DNA from: Devosia sp. Root436
GTDB taxonomy: Bacteria; Pseudomonadota; Alphaproteobacteria; Rhizobiales; Devosiaceae
Assembly: GCF_001426345.1 (NCBI RefSeq)
Contig: NZ_LMEM01000016.1
Span: 62,664 to 126,663 of the forward strand
Length of the DNA: 64,000 bases
Direction of reading: 5' to 3'
The position numbers and the translations under genes were made by a program. Below are positions 47,181 to 56,421 of this stretch, one piece after another. A model generated the notes under the pieces. It ran no database searches and was not told the DNA's origin. It saw nothing but the letters and a program-made list of their open reading frames with translations. Each line of letters opens with the position of its first letter. The first letter of the stretch is position 1.

Positions 47181-47491
47181 TGGTCCATCTCCTTGAGCAA
47201 ATCCTTGAGCCCGTCGATACGATCAGGCCAGAAGGCGCGATAGCGCGCCAGCCATTCATGCAGCGGCGCCATGCCGCCGGATTCGACGCGATAATTGACA
47301 TAGCGCCCGTCGCGGCGCTCGCTGATCAACCCGGCCCCGCGCAGCACCGCCAGATGCTGGCTCATGGCCGGCTGCGAAATGGCAAAGCCCTCGCGCAGCT
47401 CGGTTGCAGTCATCTCGGCCGATGCCAGCCGCTCCAGGACGGCGCGGCGGGTCGGATCGGCCAGCACTTTGAAGATATCGGCATCGCTCAT
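47177..47491 (-). CDS. ArsR family transcriptional regulator
   Basis: A 104-residue winged-helix repressor: FKVLADPTRRAVLERLASAEMTATEL, then the recognition helix ISQPAMSQHLAVLRGAGLI and wing RRDGRYVNYRV. No metal-binding cysteine motif of ArsR/SmtB is present, so it belongs to the metal-independent type paired with SRPBCC proteins. The ATG at 47491 lies just after an inverted repeat, a likely autoregulatory operator. Confidence 0.92.
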   Translation of the reverse strand: MSDADIFKVLADPTRRAVLERLASAEMTATELREGFAISQPAMSQHLAVLRGAGLISERRDGRYVNYRVESGGMAPLHEWLARYRAFWPDRIDGLKDLLKEMDQ

Positions 47492-47498
47492 GACGTCA

Positions 47499-47516
47499 CA
47501 TAAGCACAGACTTATG
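47499..47516. promoter_or_regulatory. Candidate ArsR operator
   Basis: CATAAG and CTTATG form a perfect inverted repeat with a six-base spacer, starting eight bases upstream of the arsR-like start codon. The AT-rich palindrome stands out against the GC-rich surroundings and fits an ArsR-type binding site. Confidence 0.5.
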
Positions 47517-47565
47517 AGTCGTGGCAAGGGGACGTTTGTTTCCCGCACCTCCATCATCACCGGCC

Positions 47566-47637
47566 GTCATCCTCGGGCTTGGCCCGAGGACACTTCACTT
47601 GCGGAGCGCCCGGTAAGTACAGGGCCCTCAGGGTGAC
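47566..47637. repeat. Second REP-like palindromic element
   Basis: Begins GTCATCCTCGGGCTTGGCCC, contains a GTCCTCGGGCC-type inner hairpin and ends with CCCTCAGGGTGAC as outer arm. Same class as the element at 46728-46824 but of a different sequence type. It lies between the ArsR gene and the end of the inositol-phosphatase gene. Confidence 0.65.
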
Positions 47638-47665
47638 GATCTGTGGATGGGAGGTGAGGTGCGCC

Positions 47666-48484
47666 CTAGAACACAAACACTTCCCGCCGCAGCTCTTCCC
47701 AGGCGTCACGATTGATCGCCACCAGCAATCCGCCATCGACATGGCTGGGCATATATGGTCCGCCATCGAGCCGCGCGGCATAGGCGCCGGCTTCCTGGCT
47801 GATGAGTACCCCGGCCAGATGGTCCCACGGCATCAGCTTGTTGTAGCCGAGAAATTGCGAGTGGCCGGAGGCAAAGGTGCGGTATTCGTGGCCGGCACAG
47901 CGGAAATTGGCCACCATGCGAACCTTGTCGAAATTGGACAGAACCTGCGCGCGCGATGCGGCCGGCATGAAGGCAACCGACGAGGTGCCCACCATCTGCG
48001 CCAGGGGCAATGGCGCGGCAACGCTCAGGCGCACCGCCTCGCCAGCGGGACGGCGCAACCAGGCGCCGCCGCGCTTCTCGGCCATCATCCAGTCATCGCC
48101 CATCGGATCGTAGATGATGCCGGCCACGGTCTCGCCCTTCGACACCACCGAAGCCATGGTGGCGAACAGCGGCAGGCCGGCGGCATAATTGGCCGTGCCG
48201 TCGATGGGATCGACCACCACGGCCAGCTCGGCATCGGCCAATTTTACCAGCAGCGCCGGATCGGCCGCGACCGATTCCTCGCCGACGAACAGCGCCTCGG
48301 GCATCCACTGTGCGATGCGGGCCTTGATGGCGTTCTCGGTGGCGATATCGGCTTCGGTCACGAGGTCGATGGCTTCGGTCTTGACGTGGACCATGCTGGT
48401 ATCGAGACGGCGGAAGCGCGGCAGGGCTTCAGCGCGAGCCGCATCACGCAGGATGGCGGCCAGTTCCATGACGTCAAAATTCAA
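47666..48484 (-). CDS. Inositol monophosphatase family protein
   Basis: A 272-residue lithium-sensitive phosphatase fold protein. Metal-binding residues are Glu69/Glu70 (FVGEES), Asp92, Asp95 and Thr97 ([10 protein letters not shown]) and a late [10 protein letters not shown] motif. Substrate could be inositol phosphate, histidinol phosphate or a nucleotide bisphosphate. The TTG at 48484 overlaps the ttcA stop (TTGA); the ATG at 48469 is an alternative. Confidence 0.9.
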   Translation of the reverse strand: MNFDVMELAAILRDAARAEALPRFRRLDTSMVHVKTEAIDLVTEADIATENAIKARIAQWMPEALFVGEESVAADPALLVKLADAELAVVVDPIDGTANYAAGLPLFATMASVVSKGETVAGIIYDPMGDDWMMAEKRGGAWLRRPAGEAVRLSVAAPLPLAQMVGTSSVAFMPAASRAQVLSNFDKVRMVANFRCAGHEYRTFASGHSQFLGYNKLMPWDHLAGVLISQEAGAYAARLDGGPYMPSHVDGGLLVAINRDAWEELRREVFVF

Positions 48485-49350
48485 TTGGAAGTCCTTTTGT
48501 CAAAGAGTCCGGCGAAGTCGAACAGTTTGGTATCCAGCATATGGCTGGCATTGATGTTGCCCAGTGCCCGGATCATCACATCCTTGCGGCCCGGCATGCG
48601 CTTTTCGATATCGTCGAGCATGGCCTTCATGGCGTTGCGTTCCAGGCCATCCTGCGAACCGCACAGGTCGCATGGGATGATCGGGAACGCCATGGCGTCG
48701 GAAAAGCGCTGCAGGTCGGCCTCGGCGCAATAGATCAGCGGGCGCAGCACTTCGATGTCGCCGTCATCGTTGAGCAGGCGCGGCGGCATGGCGGCAAGGC
48801 GGCCGCCATGGAACATGTTCATGAAGAAGGTTTCGAGACTGTCGTCGCGATGGTGGCCGAGCACCAAGGCCGTGCAGCCCTCCTCGCGTGCGATGCGGTA
48901 GAGATTGCCCCGGCGCAAGCGTGAACAGAGCGAGCAATAGGTCGCGCCTGCGGGCAGCTTGTCGGTGACGATCGAATAGGTGTCCCGGTATTCGATGCGA
49001 TGTCCAATGCCGAGACCGGCGAGAAACTCGGGCAGGATATGCTTGGGAAAGTTCGGCTGGCCTTGGTCGAGATTGCAGGCCAGGAGCTCCACCGGCAGCA
49101 TGCCGCGCCATTTGAGATCGAGCAGCAGCGCCAGCAGGCCATAGCTGTCCTTGCCCCCGCTGAGGGCGACGAGCCACTTCTCGCCCGGCCGCACCATGGC
49201 GAATTTGTCCAGCGCCTCGCGCATGTTGCGGATCAGGCGCTTGCGCAGCTTGTTGAACTCGCCGCTACGCGGCGCATGGGCGTAAATCGGGTGCCCGCCG
49301 GGCTCCACCTCATCGTCGATAAGGGGCACGGCGTCCATGACCTCACTCAT
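48481..49350 (-). CDS. ttcA: tRNA 2-thiocytidine(32) synthetase TtcA
   Basis: Adds sulfur to cytidine 32 in tRNA using ATP and a [4Fe-4S] cluster. The 289-residue protein has the PP-loop SGGKDS (residues 64-69) and cluster cysteines in YCSLC (Cys139, Cys142) and PCDLCGSQ (Cys227, Cys230). Length and motif order match TtcA. It overlaps the next gene by four bases. Confidence 0.95.
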   Translation of the reverse strand: MSEVMDAVPLIDDEVEPGGHPIYAHAPRSGEFNKLRKRLIRNMREALDKFAMVRPGEKWLVALSGGKDSYGLLALLLDLKWRGMLPVELLACNLDQGQPNFPKHILPEFLAGLGIGHRIEYRDTYSIVTDKLPAGATYCSLCSRLRRGNLYRIAREEGCTALVLGHHRDDSLETFFMNMFHGGRLAAMPPRLLNDDGDIEVLRPLIYCAEADLQRFSDAMAFPIIPCDLCGSQDGLERNAMKAMLDDIEKRMPGRKDVMIRALGNINASHMLDTKLFDFAGLFDKRTSN

Positions 49351-49516
49351 GGCGAAACTCTCTTTCTGTCAGTGCCGTAGCTGATAGCGCCCTATCGGCA
49401 GCAGGGGAAGGAAAACCGGACGGTACAAACCTTACCAAAGCTTAATTTCCCTTTCTTGCTTTAGTCCCAAAGCGCCAGTTAGATGACGTCATCCCTCGGC
49501 ACCCAGGAGTCTCGCG

Positions 49517-50890
49517 GTGTTTCGATCTTTCTTTCCCGTCCCCAAGATTTTCTTCTCATCCGCCGCGCTCTGGCTGCTGGCTGCGGTGCTGATCTGGTTC
49601 GTCGCCGGCGAACCGATCCGGTCCGTCGTCAGCATCGACCGCTTCACCCATCCCGCCATTGCCGCCACCGTTGCCGATCAGCCGGCGGAAGCCGATCCGG
49701 CAGCCGGCGTCGAGCAAACCAACCCCAACGCCCCGGCAAGCACGGAAAGCCAGGCGCCGGCCGCACCAAACCCCTCCGCGGCGGCCGAAGCCGGATCGAC
49801 CCTGAACTTCCTGACGGCGGAGCGGGTCTGGCTCTATCAATATGTGCTGATGATCGCGGCGATCTTCTGCGTGTTCTGGTATTTCTACAAACGCAACGAG
49901 TGGTACTGGTGGTCCGTGGTCAGCTCCACGGTCATCCTGCTGGTCATCTATTTCCAGGTGCAGGTTCAGGCTTTCGTCAATGAGTGGTCGGGCTCATTCT
50001 TCAACACCATCCAACTGGCGCTGACCCAACCGGGCTCGGTATCGCCCGACCAGCTCTACGGGCTGACCTGGACCATCGTTCTGGTCACCATTCCCAACGT
50101 GCTGGTGGCCGTGGCCCTTGCCTTCTACACGTCGCATTATGTGTTCCGCTGGCGCAAGGCGATGAACTTCTACTACATGGCCTATTGGCCGCAGATTCGC
50201 GAGACGGAAGGCGCGGCGCAGCGCGTGCAGGAAGATACCATGCGCTTTGCCTCGATCATGGAGGATCTGGGCACGGCCTTTTTCGACTCGCTCATCACCC
50301 TGGTCGTGTTTCTGCCCCTGCTCTGGCAGCTTTCGGCCAATATCAGCGAGTTGCCGATTTTCGGCGCGACTCCGGGCGGATTGGTCTGGGTGGCGCTGCT
50401 CGGCGCGGCGGCCGGTACGGCGCTGCTCGCCCTCGTCGGAATCAAGCTCCCCGGCCTCAACTTCGCCAATCAGCGCGTGGAGGCCGCCTATCGCAAGGAG
50501 CTGGTCTTCGGCGAGGACCATGCCGACCGCGCCGATCCGCCGACGATCCGCGAGCTGTTTGCCGGGGTGCAGCAGAACTACTTCCGCCTCTATTTCCACT
50601 ACACCTACTTCAACCTGGCGCGCTACGGCTACACCAATATGGTCGGCTATGTGCCGCTGCTGGTCATGGCGCCGTCGATCCTTGCGGGTACGCTGACCAT
50701 GGGCCTCTACCAGCAAATTCAGATCGCCTTCGGGCAGGTGTTCGGCTCGTTCCAGTTCTTCGCCCGCGCCTGGACGGTGATCGTCGAGCTGCAGTCGGTG
50801 GTCATGCGCCTGCGCAAGTTCGAGAGCTACATCCCGCATGACCAGGAGCCCATCAAGGCCAGCGTCAGCGATGCGGCGCCGGCGCAATAG
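49517..50890 (+). CDS. sbmA: SbmA/BacA-type peptide transporter
   Basis: A 457-residue inner-membrane protein of the SbmA/BacA family, which imports proline-rich and other peptides using the proton gradient and in rhizobia is needed for symbiosis. It has WYWWSVVSSTVILLVIYFQVQVQAFVNEW and RWRKAMNFYYMAYWPQIRETEGAAQRVQED, the family core. A polar, proline- and alanine-rich insert of about 55 residues sits after the first helix. It starts at a GTG after CAGGAG and ends at a hairpin. Confidence 0.95.
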   Translation: MFRSFFPVPKIFFSSAALWLLAAVLIWFVAGEPIRSVVSIDRFTHPAIAATVADQPAEADPAAGVEQTNPNAPASTESQAPAAPNPSAAAEAGSTLNFLTAERVWLYQYVLMIAAIFCVFWYFYKRNEWYWWSVVSSTVILLVIYFQVQVQAFVNEWSGSFFNTIQLALTQPGSVSPDQLYGLTWTIVLVTIPNVLVAVALAFYTSHYVFRWRKAMNFYYMAYWPQIRETEGAAQRVQEDTMRFASIMEDLGTAFFDSLITLVVFLPLLWQLSANISELPIFGATPGGLVWVALLGAAAGTALLALVGIKLPGLNFANQRVEAAYRKELVFGEDHADRADPPTIRELFAGVQQNYFRLYFHYTYFNLARYGYTNMVGYVPLLVMAPSILAGTLTMGLYQQIQIAFGQVFGSFQFFARAWTVIVELQSVVMRLRKFESYIPHDQEPIKASVSDAAPAQ

Positions 50891-50910
50891 CACGGGCCGA
50901 ACAAAGCAAA

Positions 50911-50934
50911 AGGGCCGCTCCGAAGAGCGGCCCT
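50911..50934. terminator. Bidirectional terminator between sbmA and rpsD
   Basis: AGGGCCGCTC and GAGCGGCCCT form a perfect 10-bp stem with a CGAA tetraloop. An A-rich stretch precedes it and TTTCC follows, so it can end transcription of both convergent genes. Confidence 0.85.
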
Positions 50935-50959
50935 TTCCGATTCTCAAATCCGGCTTCGC

Positions 50960-51577
50960 TTAGCGCGAGTAGAATTCGACGACCAGGTTCGGTTCCATCT
51001 GAACCGGGTACGGCACGTCCGACAGCGCCGGGACGCGGGCGAAGGTGGCGGTCATCTTGTTGTGGTCGACTTCCACATAGTCGGGCACGTCGCGCTCGGC
51101 GAGCTGGGTGGCTTCGAGCAGCACGGTGAGCTGCCTGGAGCGCTCGCGCACTTCGACCTTGTCGCCGACCTTGACCTGGTAGGACGGAATGTTGACGCGC
51201 TTGCCATTGACCAGGATGTGGCCATGCGACACGAACTGGCGCGCGGCGAAAACGGTGGCAACGAACTTGGCGCGGTAGACCACGGCGTCCAGGCGGCTCT
51301 CGAGCAGGCCGATCAGGTTCTCGCCGGTGTCACCCTTGACGCGTGCAGCTTCGGTGTAGAGCTTCTTGAAAGCCTTCTCGGTGACCGAGCCGTAATAGCC
51401 CTTGAGCTTCTGCTTGGCGCGGAGCTGCAGGCCATAATCGCTGAGCTTGCCCTTGCGGCGCTGGCCATGCTGGCCAGGGCCATAGGCACGAGCGTTGAGC
51501 GGGGACTTCGGACGACCCCAGATATTTTCGCCAAGACGGCGATCGATCTTGTACTTGGCTGAATGACGCTTCGACAT
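50960..51577 (-). CDS. rpsD: 30S ribosomal protein S4
   Basis: A 205-residue primary 16S rRNA-binding protein. It begins [48 protein letters not shown], and contains the S4 RNA-binding domain ([39 protein letters not shown]). It stands alone, not in the alpha operon, as usual in alphaproteobacteria. Confidence 0.99.
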   Translation of the reverse strand: MSKRHSAKYKIDRRLGENIWGRPKSPLNARAYGPGQHGQRRKGKLSDYGLQLRAKQKLKGYYGSVTEKAFKKLYTEAARVKGDTGENLIGLLESRLDAVVYRAKFVATVFAARQFVSHGHILVNGKRVNIPSYQVKVGDKVEVRERSRQLTVLLEATQLAERDVPDYVEVDHNKMTATFARVPALSDVPYPVQMEPNLVVEFYSR

Positions 51578-51746
51578 CGCGTATCCTTTTCACACGTTGA
51601 ATGGATCGCGCCCTCCTCTGCCCTCCTTGCGGAGAGCCGACAGACTCCAGATGTTTGAGGAATCCCGGGTGCGCCTATGGACCAGAGGTCCGGATAGGTG
51701 CGCGCCTGATAGAGCGGAAAGCCGCAGGAGTCAAGCAAATGAGGGG

Positions 51747-52043
51747 CTAGAGCCCGTCCTGACCCTCGACCACGACGATATCGGCGATAGCCGCCCCGCT
51801 CCGCAGCGGAATGATGGCCTGGTAGGCCGGAGAACGGTAGCAGGCCAGCGCCTGCTCGTAGCTGTTAAATTCGATGATGATGGCGCGCTGGCGCGTTGCG
51901 CCCTCAACGGCCTCGCGACGCCCGCCGCGCACCAGGAACCGGCCGCCGAACGGCGCCAGCGTCGCATCGATGACGGCGCTGTATTCGTTGTATCGGTCCA
52001 TATCCTCGACATCGACCTGCGCGATCCAATAGCCCTTGGCCAT
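51747..52043 (-). CDS. DUF1330 family protein
   Basis: A 98-residue protein with a dimeric alpha-beta barrel pattern: KGYWIAQVDVEDMDRYNEY at the start, GRFLVRGGRREAVEG in the middle, RAIIIEFNSYEQALACYRSPAYQ after it. Function unknown. It starts 11 bases after the MFS stop on the same strand. Confidence 0.92.
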   Translation of the reverse strand: MAKGYWIAQVDVEDMDRYNEYSAVIDATLAPFGGRFLVRGGRREAVEGATRQRAIIIEFNSYEQALACYRSPAYQAIIPLRSGAAIADIVVVEGQDGL

Positions 52044-52054
52044 CCCTGTCCCTC

Positions 52055-53293
52055 CTACGCCATTTTCTTGTCGAGGCCGCGCTGCTCGCGCAAGGCGGGG
52101 AAGATGCGGCTCCAGATGATGGCTATGCCGATGGCGCCGACACCGCCGATAGCGACGGCCGCGACCGGCCCGACAAAATGGGCCACCGTGCCGGCACGGA
52201 ACTCACCCAGCTCGTTGGATGCGCCGATGAATACCGAATTGACCGCATTGACGCGCCCGCGCACCTCTTCGGGCGTCCACAGCTGCATGATGGTCTCGCG
52301 AATGGTGACGCTGACCATGTCGGCGGCGCCTACCAGCGCCAAAGCGGGAATCGATATCCAAACCGTGGTCGAAAGCCCGAAGACCAGCGTGAACAGGCCG
52401 AAGAGCCCGACGAACAGGAACAGCAACTTGCCGGCATGGTCACGAATGGGAAAGCGCGTCAGCCACAGCGCCATCATGATGGCGCCGATGCCCGGCGCAG
52501 CGCGCAACAGGCCGAGTTCCTGCGGCCCGGCATGCAGGATATCCTTGGCATAGACCGGCAGCAGCGCCACGGCGCCACCCATCAGCACGGCGAACATGTC
52601 GAGCGAAATGGCGCCAAGCACCACCTTGTTGGAGAAGATATAGCGGAAGCCGCCGAAAATGGTTTCGAGGCTGGTGGCCTGGTGCGACTCGCGCTGTGCC
52701 GGCCTGGGGATCAGCAGCACGCAGACCACGGCGAGCAGCAGCAGCGCCGCACCGGTGCCGAAGGCGACCGTCGGCGCAATGCCATAGAGCAGTCCTCCGG
52801 CGGCCGGCCCCATGATGGAAGCGGCCTGCCAGGCCGAGGCATTGACGGTGATGGCGTTGCTGAGCGCCTCAGGCGGCACCAGGTTGGGCGCCAGCGACTG
52901 CGCCGCCGGCCCCCAGAAGGCGCGGGCCGTGCCCAGCACCACCAGGATGCCGAAAATCGGCCAGACTTCGTGTGCCTCCGCATTGACGAAGGCCAGAAAG
53001 CCCAACGCGCAGAGCAGTTCGACCGAAAGGCACACCGCCATGATCAGCCGGCGATTGAACCGGTCGGCCGTAAGTCCCGTCACCAGCATGAGCAGTAGCG
53101 CCGGCAGGAACAGGCTGAGGCCGACGAGCCCGAGCAGGAACACATTGCCGGTGACGTCATAAATCTGCCAGGCGATGGACACCGACATGATCTGCACGGC
53201 GAAGCTGACCAACAGCGTGGTCAGCCAGAAGAAGCGGAAACCGGTATAGCTGAAAGCAAGGCGGGACGGCTCGGCGGGGGCTGCGGTGCTCAT
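52055..53293 (-). CDS. MFS transporter, EntS-like
   Basis: A 412-residue major facilitator protein with twelve hydrophobic segments, of the MFS_3/EntS type: FRFFWLTTLLVSFAVQIMSVSIAWQIYDVTGN, then GLTADRFNRRLIMAVCLSVE. The ending includes a loop with WTPEEVRGRVNAVNSVFIGASNELGEFRAG. Related proteins export siderophores or drugs; the substrate is unknown. Confidence 0.9.
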   Translation of the reverse strand: MSTAAPAEPSRLAFSYTGFRFFWLTTLLVSFAVQIMSVSIAWQIYDVTGNVFLLGLVGLSLFLPALLLMLVTGLTADRFNRRLIMAVCLSVELLCALGFLAFVNAEAHEVWPIFGILVVLGTARAFWGPAAQSLAPNLVPPEALSNAITVNASAWQAASIMGPAAGGLLYGIAPTVAFGTGAALLLLAVVCVLLIPRPAQRESHQATSLETIFGGFRYIFSNKVVLGAISLDMFAVLMGGAVALLPVYAKDILHAGPQELGLLRAAPGIGAIMMALWLTRFPIRDHAGKLLFLFVGLFGLFTLVFGLSTTVWISIPALALVGAADMVSVTIRETIMQLWTPEEVRGRVNAVNSVFIGASNELGEFRAGTVAHFVGPVAAVAIGGVGAIGIAIIWSRIFPALREQRGLDKKMA

Positions 53294-53397
53294 GGCTTGG
53301 TGGTGCCACGGCGTTTTGTCGCAGTCAAAGGCGGAATGGGCAAAAAGTGTACGGTGGGCGCGTATTCAGGGTGAAGACCGGCGCAAGGCCATCCCAC

Positions 53398-54189
53398 CTA
53401 TTCTTTCTTCTGCCGATTGGGATTGGGGCGCTCGTGGCGGCGATCGATGGAGGAGATGACGCCGCGCAGGGTGCGGATTTCCTGGCTGGTGAACTTGCCG
53501 CGCTCGAGCATGGTGCGCAGATTGTTGATCACCGTGGGCCGCTTGTCGGGTGCGGTAAAGAAGCCGGACCCGTCCAGCGTGGTTTCAAGATGGCCGAAGA
53601 GGCCGATCAGTTCTTCGCGCGGCGCCACGTCTGCCATGCCATCAGTGAATGGCAGCGCCGCACCGAGATCGCTGTGTCGCCGCCATTCATAGGCCAGCAG
53701 CAACACGGCCTGGGCAATATTGAGCGAGGCGAAGGCCGGCTCGACCGGCAGGGTGACGATCGTGTCGGCCAGTGCCACTTCCTCATTGAGCAGGCCCCAT
53801 TTTTCACGGCCGAACAACAGGCCGACGCTCTTGCCGATGCCAATCTGCGACGCCATGCGCTGCGCGGCCTCGTCGGGGCCAATGACCTCCTTTTGCAGGT
53901 CGCGCGAGCGCGCAGTGGTCGCGAGCACCAGAGTCAGATCGGCAATGGCCTCTTCCAGCGTCTCGAAGACGCGGACCCGCTCGATGACATGATCGGCACG
54001 GGAAGCCGCGGCGACGGCCTTTTCATTGGGCCAGCCATCGCGCGGCCGCACGAGGCGCAGGTCCCAGAGGCCGAAATTGGCCATGGCCCGCGCCGCGGTA
54101 CCGATATTCTCGCCCAGTTGCGGCTCGCACAGGATCACCGCCGGCGACGGCCGCAGTTCGATTTTGATGGATGTGTCGGTTCCGGCCAT
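53398..54189 (-). CDS. trmJ: TrmJ-like tRNA/rRNA 2'-O-methyltransferase (SpoU family)
   Basis: A 263-residue SPOUT methyltransferase. It has PAVILCEPQLGENIGTAARAMANFG, GLLFGREKWGLLNEEVALAD and LNIAQAVLLLAYEW, the three knot motifs that form the SAM site. The C-terminal extension resembles TrmJ, which methylates position 32 of tRNA, the same residue TtcA thiolates. The ATG at 54189 is preferred over a TTG nine bases upstream. Confidence 0.88.
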   Translation of the reverse strand: MAGTDTSIKIELRPSPAVILCEPQLGENIGTAARAMANFGLWDLRLVRPRDGWPNEKAVAAASRADHVIERVRVFETLEEAIADLTLVLATTARSRDLQKEVIGPDEAAQRMASQIGIGKSVGLLFGREKWGLLNEEVALADTIVTLPVEPAFASLNIAQAVLLLAYEWRRHSDLGAALPFTDGMADVAPREELIGLFGHLETTLDGSGFFTAPDKRPTVINNLRTMLERGKFTSQEIRTLRGVISSIDRRHERPNPNRQKKE

Positions 54190-54246
54190 ATCGCCCAATC
54201 CAGAAAGATCAAGCGCTCATAGCCCCTTTCGCCGCTCCAAGGCAAT

Positions 54247-54843
54247 TCAGGCGACGCGATGACGTATCGGCAAGTCCTTGACCTTGGTCGATCGCTGCCA
54301 TTCGCGGTCGAGAATGGCGAAATGCAATTCCTCGTCCCATTCGCCCTGGAACAGGGCGTGTTCGCGATAGTGGGCCTCGAGCCGCATGCCCAATTGCTGC
54401 ATCAGCTTGATAGAGTGGTGGTTGCGGCCATCGCTGCGGGCAAAGACCCGGTGGATGCGGAAATGATCGAAGGCCAGATCGAACAGCGCGCCCAGGGCTT
54501 CACCGGCATAGCCCTGCCCTGCATGGACAGGATTGACGACGAACCGGACTTCACCCTGCCCCGCCGTGGCATCGGACCAATGCAATGCCACATGCCCGAT
54601 CAGCGCCTGATCACCCCTGCGCACCACCGCCAGCGTCAGGGTATCGCCAGGACGCTGCAGGCTGACATGCCCGCGCATGATGTTGAGTGCATCGGCGATT
54701 TCCGAGCGGTCACGCGTGCGGCTGAAGACGTAGCGCTGTACAGAGGGCAAGGCGTGATAGGCGTTGAGGCCTTCGATATCGCCGCGCTCGAAGGTTCGCA
54801 GGGTCAGACGATCGGTTTGAATGGGCAAAATCAGTGACGTCAT
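54247..54843 (-). CDS. GNAT family N-acetyltransferase (RimJ/RimL-like), copy A
   Basis: A 198-residue GNAT protein: TDRLTLRTFERGDIEG at the start, VVNPVHAGQGYAGEALGALFDLAF (acetyl-CoA pyrophosphate loop) in the middle, GMRLEAHYREHALFQGEWDEELHFAILDREW near the end. It is paralogous to the next gene. The ATG at 54843 follows from the family start. Confidence 0.9.
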   Translation of the reverse strand: MTSLILPIQTDRLTLRTFERGDIEGLNAYHALPSVQRYVFSRTRDRSEIADALNIMRGHVSLQRPGDTLTLAVVRRGDQALIGHVALHWSDATAGQGEVRFVVNPVHAGQGYAGEALGALFDLAFDHFRIHRVFARSDGRNHHSIKLMQQLGMRLEAHYREHALFQGEWDEELHFAILDREWQRSTKVKDLPIRHRVA

Positions 54844-54950
54844 GATAGCTGCGATCCCTCCGCATGGTCGTTGCAAGCCCAAAGCCCCCAACGCCGCCAA
54901 AGTCGCGGAAGTTCCTGCCACTGCTGGAAAAGAATACTAATGGACGGCGA

Positions 54951-55547
54951 TCACGGACCGGCACGCAATGGGGCAGAAAACGAGTTCCGACGACCCAACC
55001 ACTCGCGGCGCAACATAGCATAGATATACTCCTCGTCCCACTCTCCCTTGAACAAGGCGTGTTCACGAAAATGCGCCTCGCGTCGCATCCCCAGGCGCTC
55101 CATGAGCCGCCAGGAGGCGTCGTTGCGGGTATCGCAGCGGGCCGCGACGCGATGGATGTCACCGGCGCCGAATGCCAGATCGAGTATGGCGGTGGCCGCC
55201 TCGGTGGCGTAGCCCTGTCCCTGGTATTCCGGATCGAAGATCCAGCCGACTTCGGCCTGCCGCGCATCGGCGCTGCGCAGGATCAGCGAAACCTCGCCGA
55301 TCACGCTGCCGGTCTGGGTGAGGTCCACGGCCAAAATGATCTTGTCGCCATCCCCTTCCAGCGCCACCTGGCCGATGCGCTGCTGCACCGCCAGGGCGCA
55401 TTCCTCCCGGCTGAGCGCGACATCGAACAGGTAGCGCGCCACATCCTCACGGCGCCGGTAGGCGTAGACGGCATCGACGTCCCCCCGCGTGAAGGGCCGC
55501 AGCGTCAGCCGGTCGGTACAGATCGGGTAGTCGGGATAAAGCGGCAT
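54951..55547 (-). CDS. GNAT family N-acetyltransferase (RimJ/RimL-like), copy B
   Basis: A 198-residue paralogue of copy A with the same order of motifs: TDRLTLRPFTRGDVDAVYAY, IFDPEYQGQGYATEAATAILDLAF, and GMRREAHFREHALFKGEWDEEYIYAMLRREW. The end segments are also similar at DNA level. The start is the ATG at 55547. Confidence 0.9.
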   Translation of the reverse strand: MPLYPDYPICTDRLTLRPFTRGDVDAVYAYRRREDVARYLFDVALSREECALAVQQRIGQVALEGDGDKIILAVDLTQTGSVIGEVSLILRSADARQAEVGWIFDPEYQGQGYATEAATAILDLAFGAGDIHRVAARCDTRNDASWRLMERLGMRREAHFREHALFKGEWDEEYIYAMLRREWLGRRNSFSAPLRAGP

Positions 55548-55642
55548 GCCTCCCCTCGTTGGCGCAACACTGTCGCCACTGTGGCGTATAAAGGCAAGTC
55601 CGGCCCCTTGCCGGTGTGGAAACCGCATGCCAGCCTCGGCCC

Positions 55643-56086
55643 ATGAGCAGCACCACGCGCCCCCTTGTCGATCTCACCGCCAGATGCGCCTGCGGCAGCG
55701 TGGCCATGTCGGTCCGCGGACCTGTCGTCTCGATGCTGATGTGCTCGTGCCTCGATTGCCAGCGAGCGACGGGATCGGGCCATGCGACGGTGGCGCTGGT
55801 GCCCGCGGAGGCGCTACATCTCGACGGCGCGGCGAAATCTTTCGACCGGCCAAGCGATTCGGGCGCAACCTTCACGCGATACTTCTGTCCCGACTGCGGC
55901 ACGCCGCTCTATGGCCAGTCGTCACGAGCGCCGGACATGCGGATGATCCCGGTGGGGTTCTTTGCCGGGCAGAATGCGTGGTTTGAGCCTAATCAACTAA
56001 TCTTTGCCCGCAGCCAGCAAGCCTGGGATCTCATCGCCGATCATCTGCCCCGGCATGAGACTTATCGGCAGGGTTCCGCCCGATGA
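55643..56086 (+). CDS. GFA family protein
   Basis: A 147-residue protein of the glutathione-dependent formaldehyde-activating-like family. Zinc ligands appear as RCACGSV, CSCLDCQ and YFCPDCGTPLYG. The family binds two zinc ions; most members have unproven substrates. The stop overlaps the TfoX gene start by four bases. Confidence 0.9.
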   Translation: MSSTTRPLVDLTARCACGSVAMSVRGPVVSMLMCSCLDCQRATGSGHATVALVPAEALHLDGAAKSFDRPSDSGATFTRYFCPDCGTPLYGQSSRAPDMRMIPVGFFAGQNAWFEPNQLIFARSQQAWDLIADHLPRHETYRQGSAR

Positions 56087-56418
56087 GTCTGGCCTCCGAG
56101 GAACTATCCGACCGCATCCGCGCGCATCTGGGGCCGCATCCTGCGGTCGCCGAGCAGAAGATGTTCGGCGGCCGCTGCTTCATGCTTGAGGGCAATATGC
56201 TGGTCGGCCCCACCAAGGACGGCGGCATGCTGGTCCGGGTCGGCAAGGACGGCTATGCCGACGCCCTCACCCGGCCCGGCGCCCGGCCGATGACCATGGG
56301 CGGCAGGACCATGTCGGGCTTCGTGGAGGTCACCGGCGACGTGCTGGGGGATGACGAGGTGCTGCTCGACTGGATCGAACTGGCCCGCCGCTTCGTCGGC
56401 ACCCTCCCGGCAAAATAG
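56083..56418 (+). CDS. TfoX/Sxy N-terminal domain protein
   Basis: A 111-residue protein containing only the TfoX N-terminal domain (QKMFGGRCFMLEGNMLVG, GMLVRVGKDGYADAL, MTMGGRTMSGFVEV). Stand-alone forms are common in alphaproteobacteria and need not regulate competence. It is coupled to the GFA gene and faces the fabF-like gene, four bases apart. Confidence 0.9.
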   Translation: MSLASEELSDRIRAHLGPHPAVAEQKMFGGRCFMLEGNMLVGPTKDGGMLVRVGKDGYADALTRPGARPMTMGGRTMSGFVEVTGDVLGDDEVLLDWIELARRFVGTLPAK

Positions 56419-56421
56419 CGG

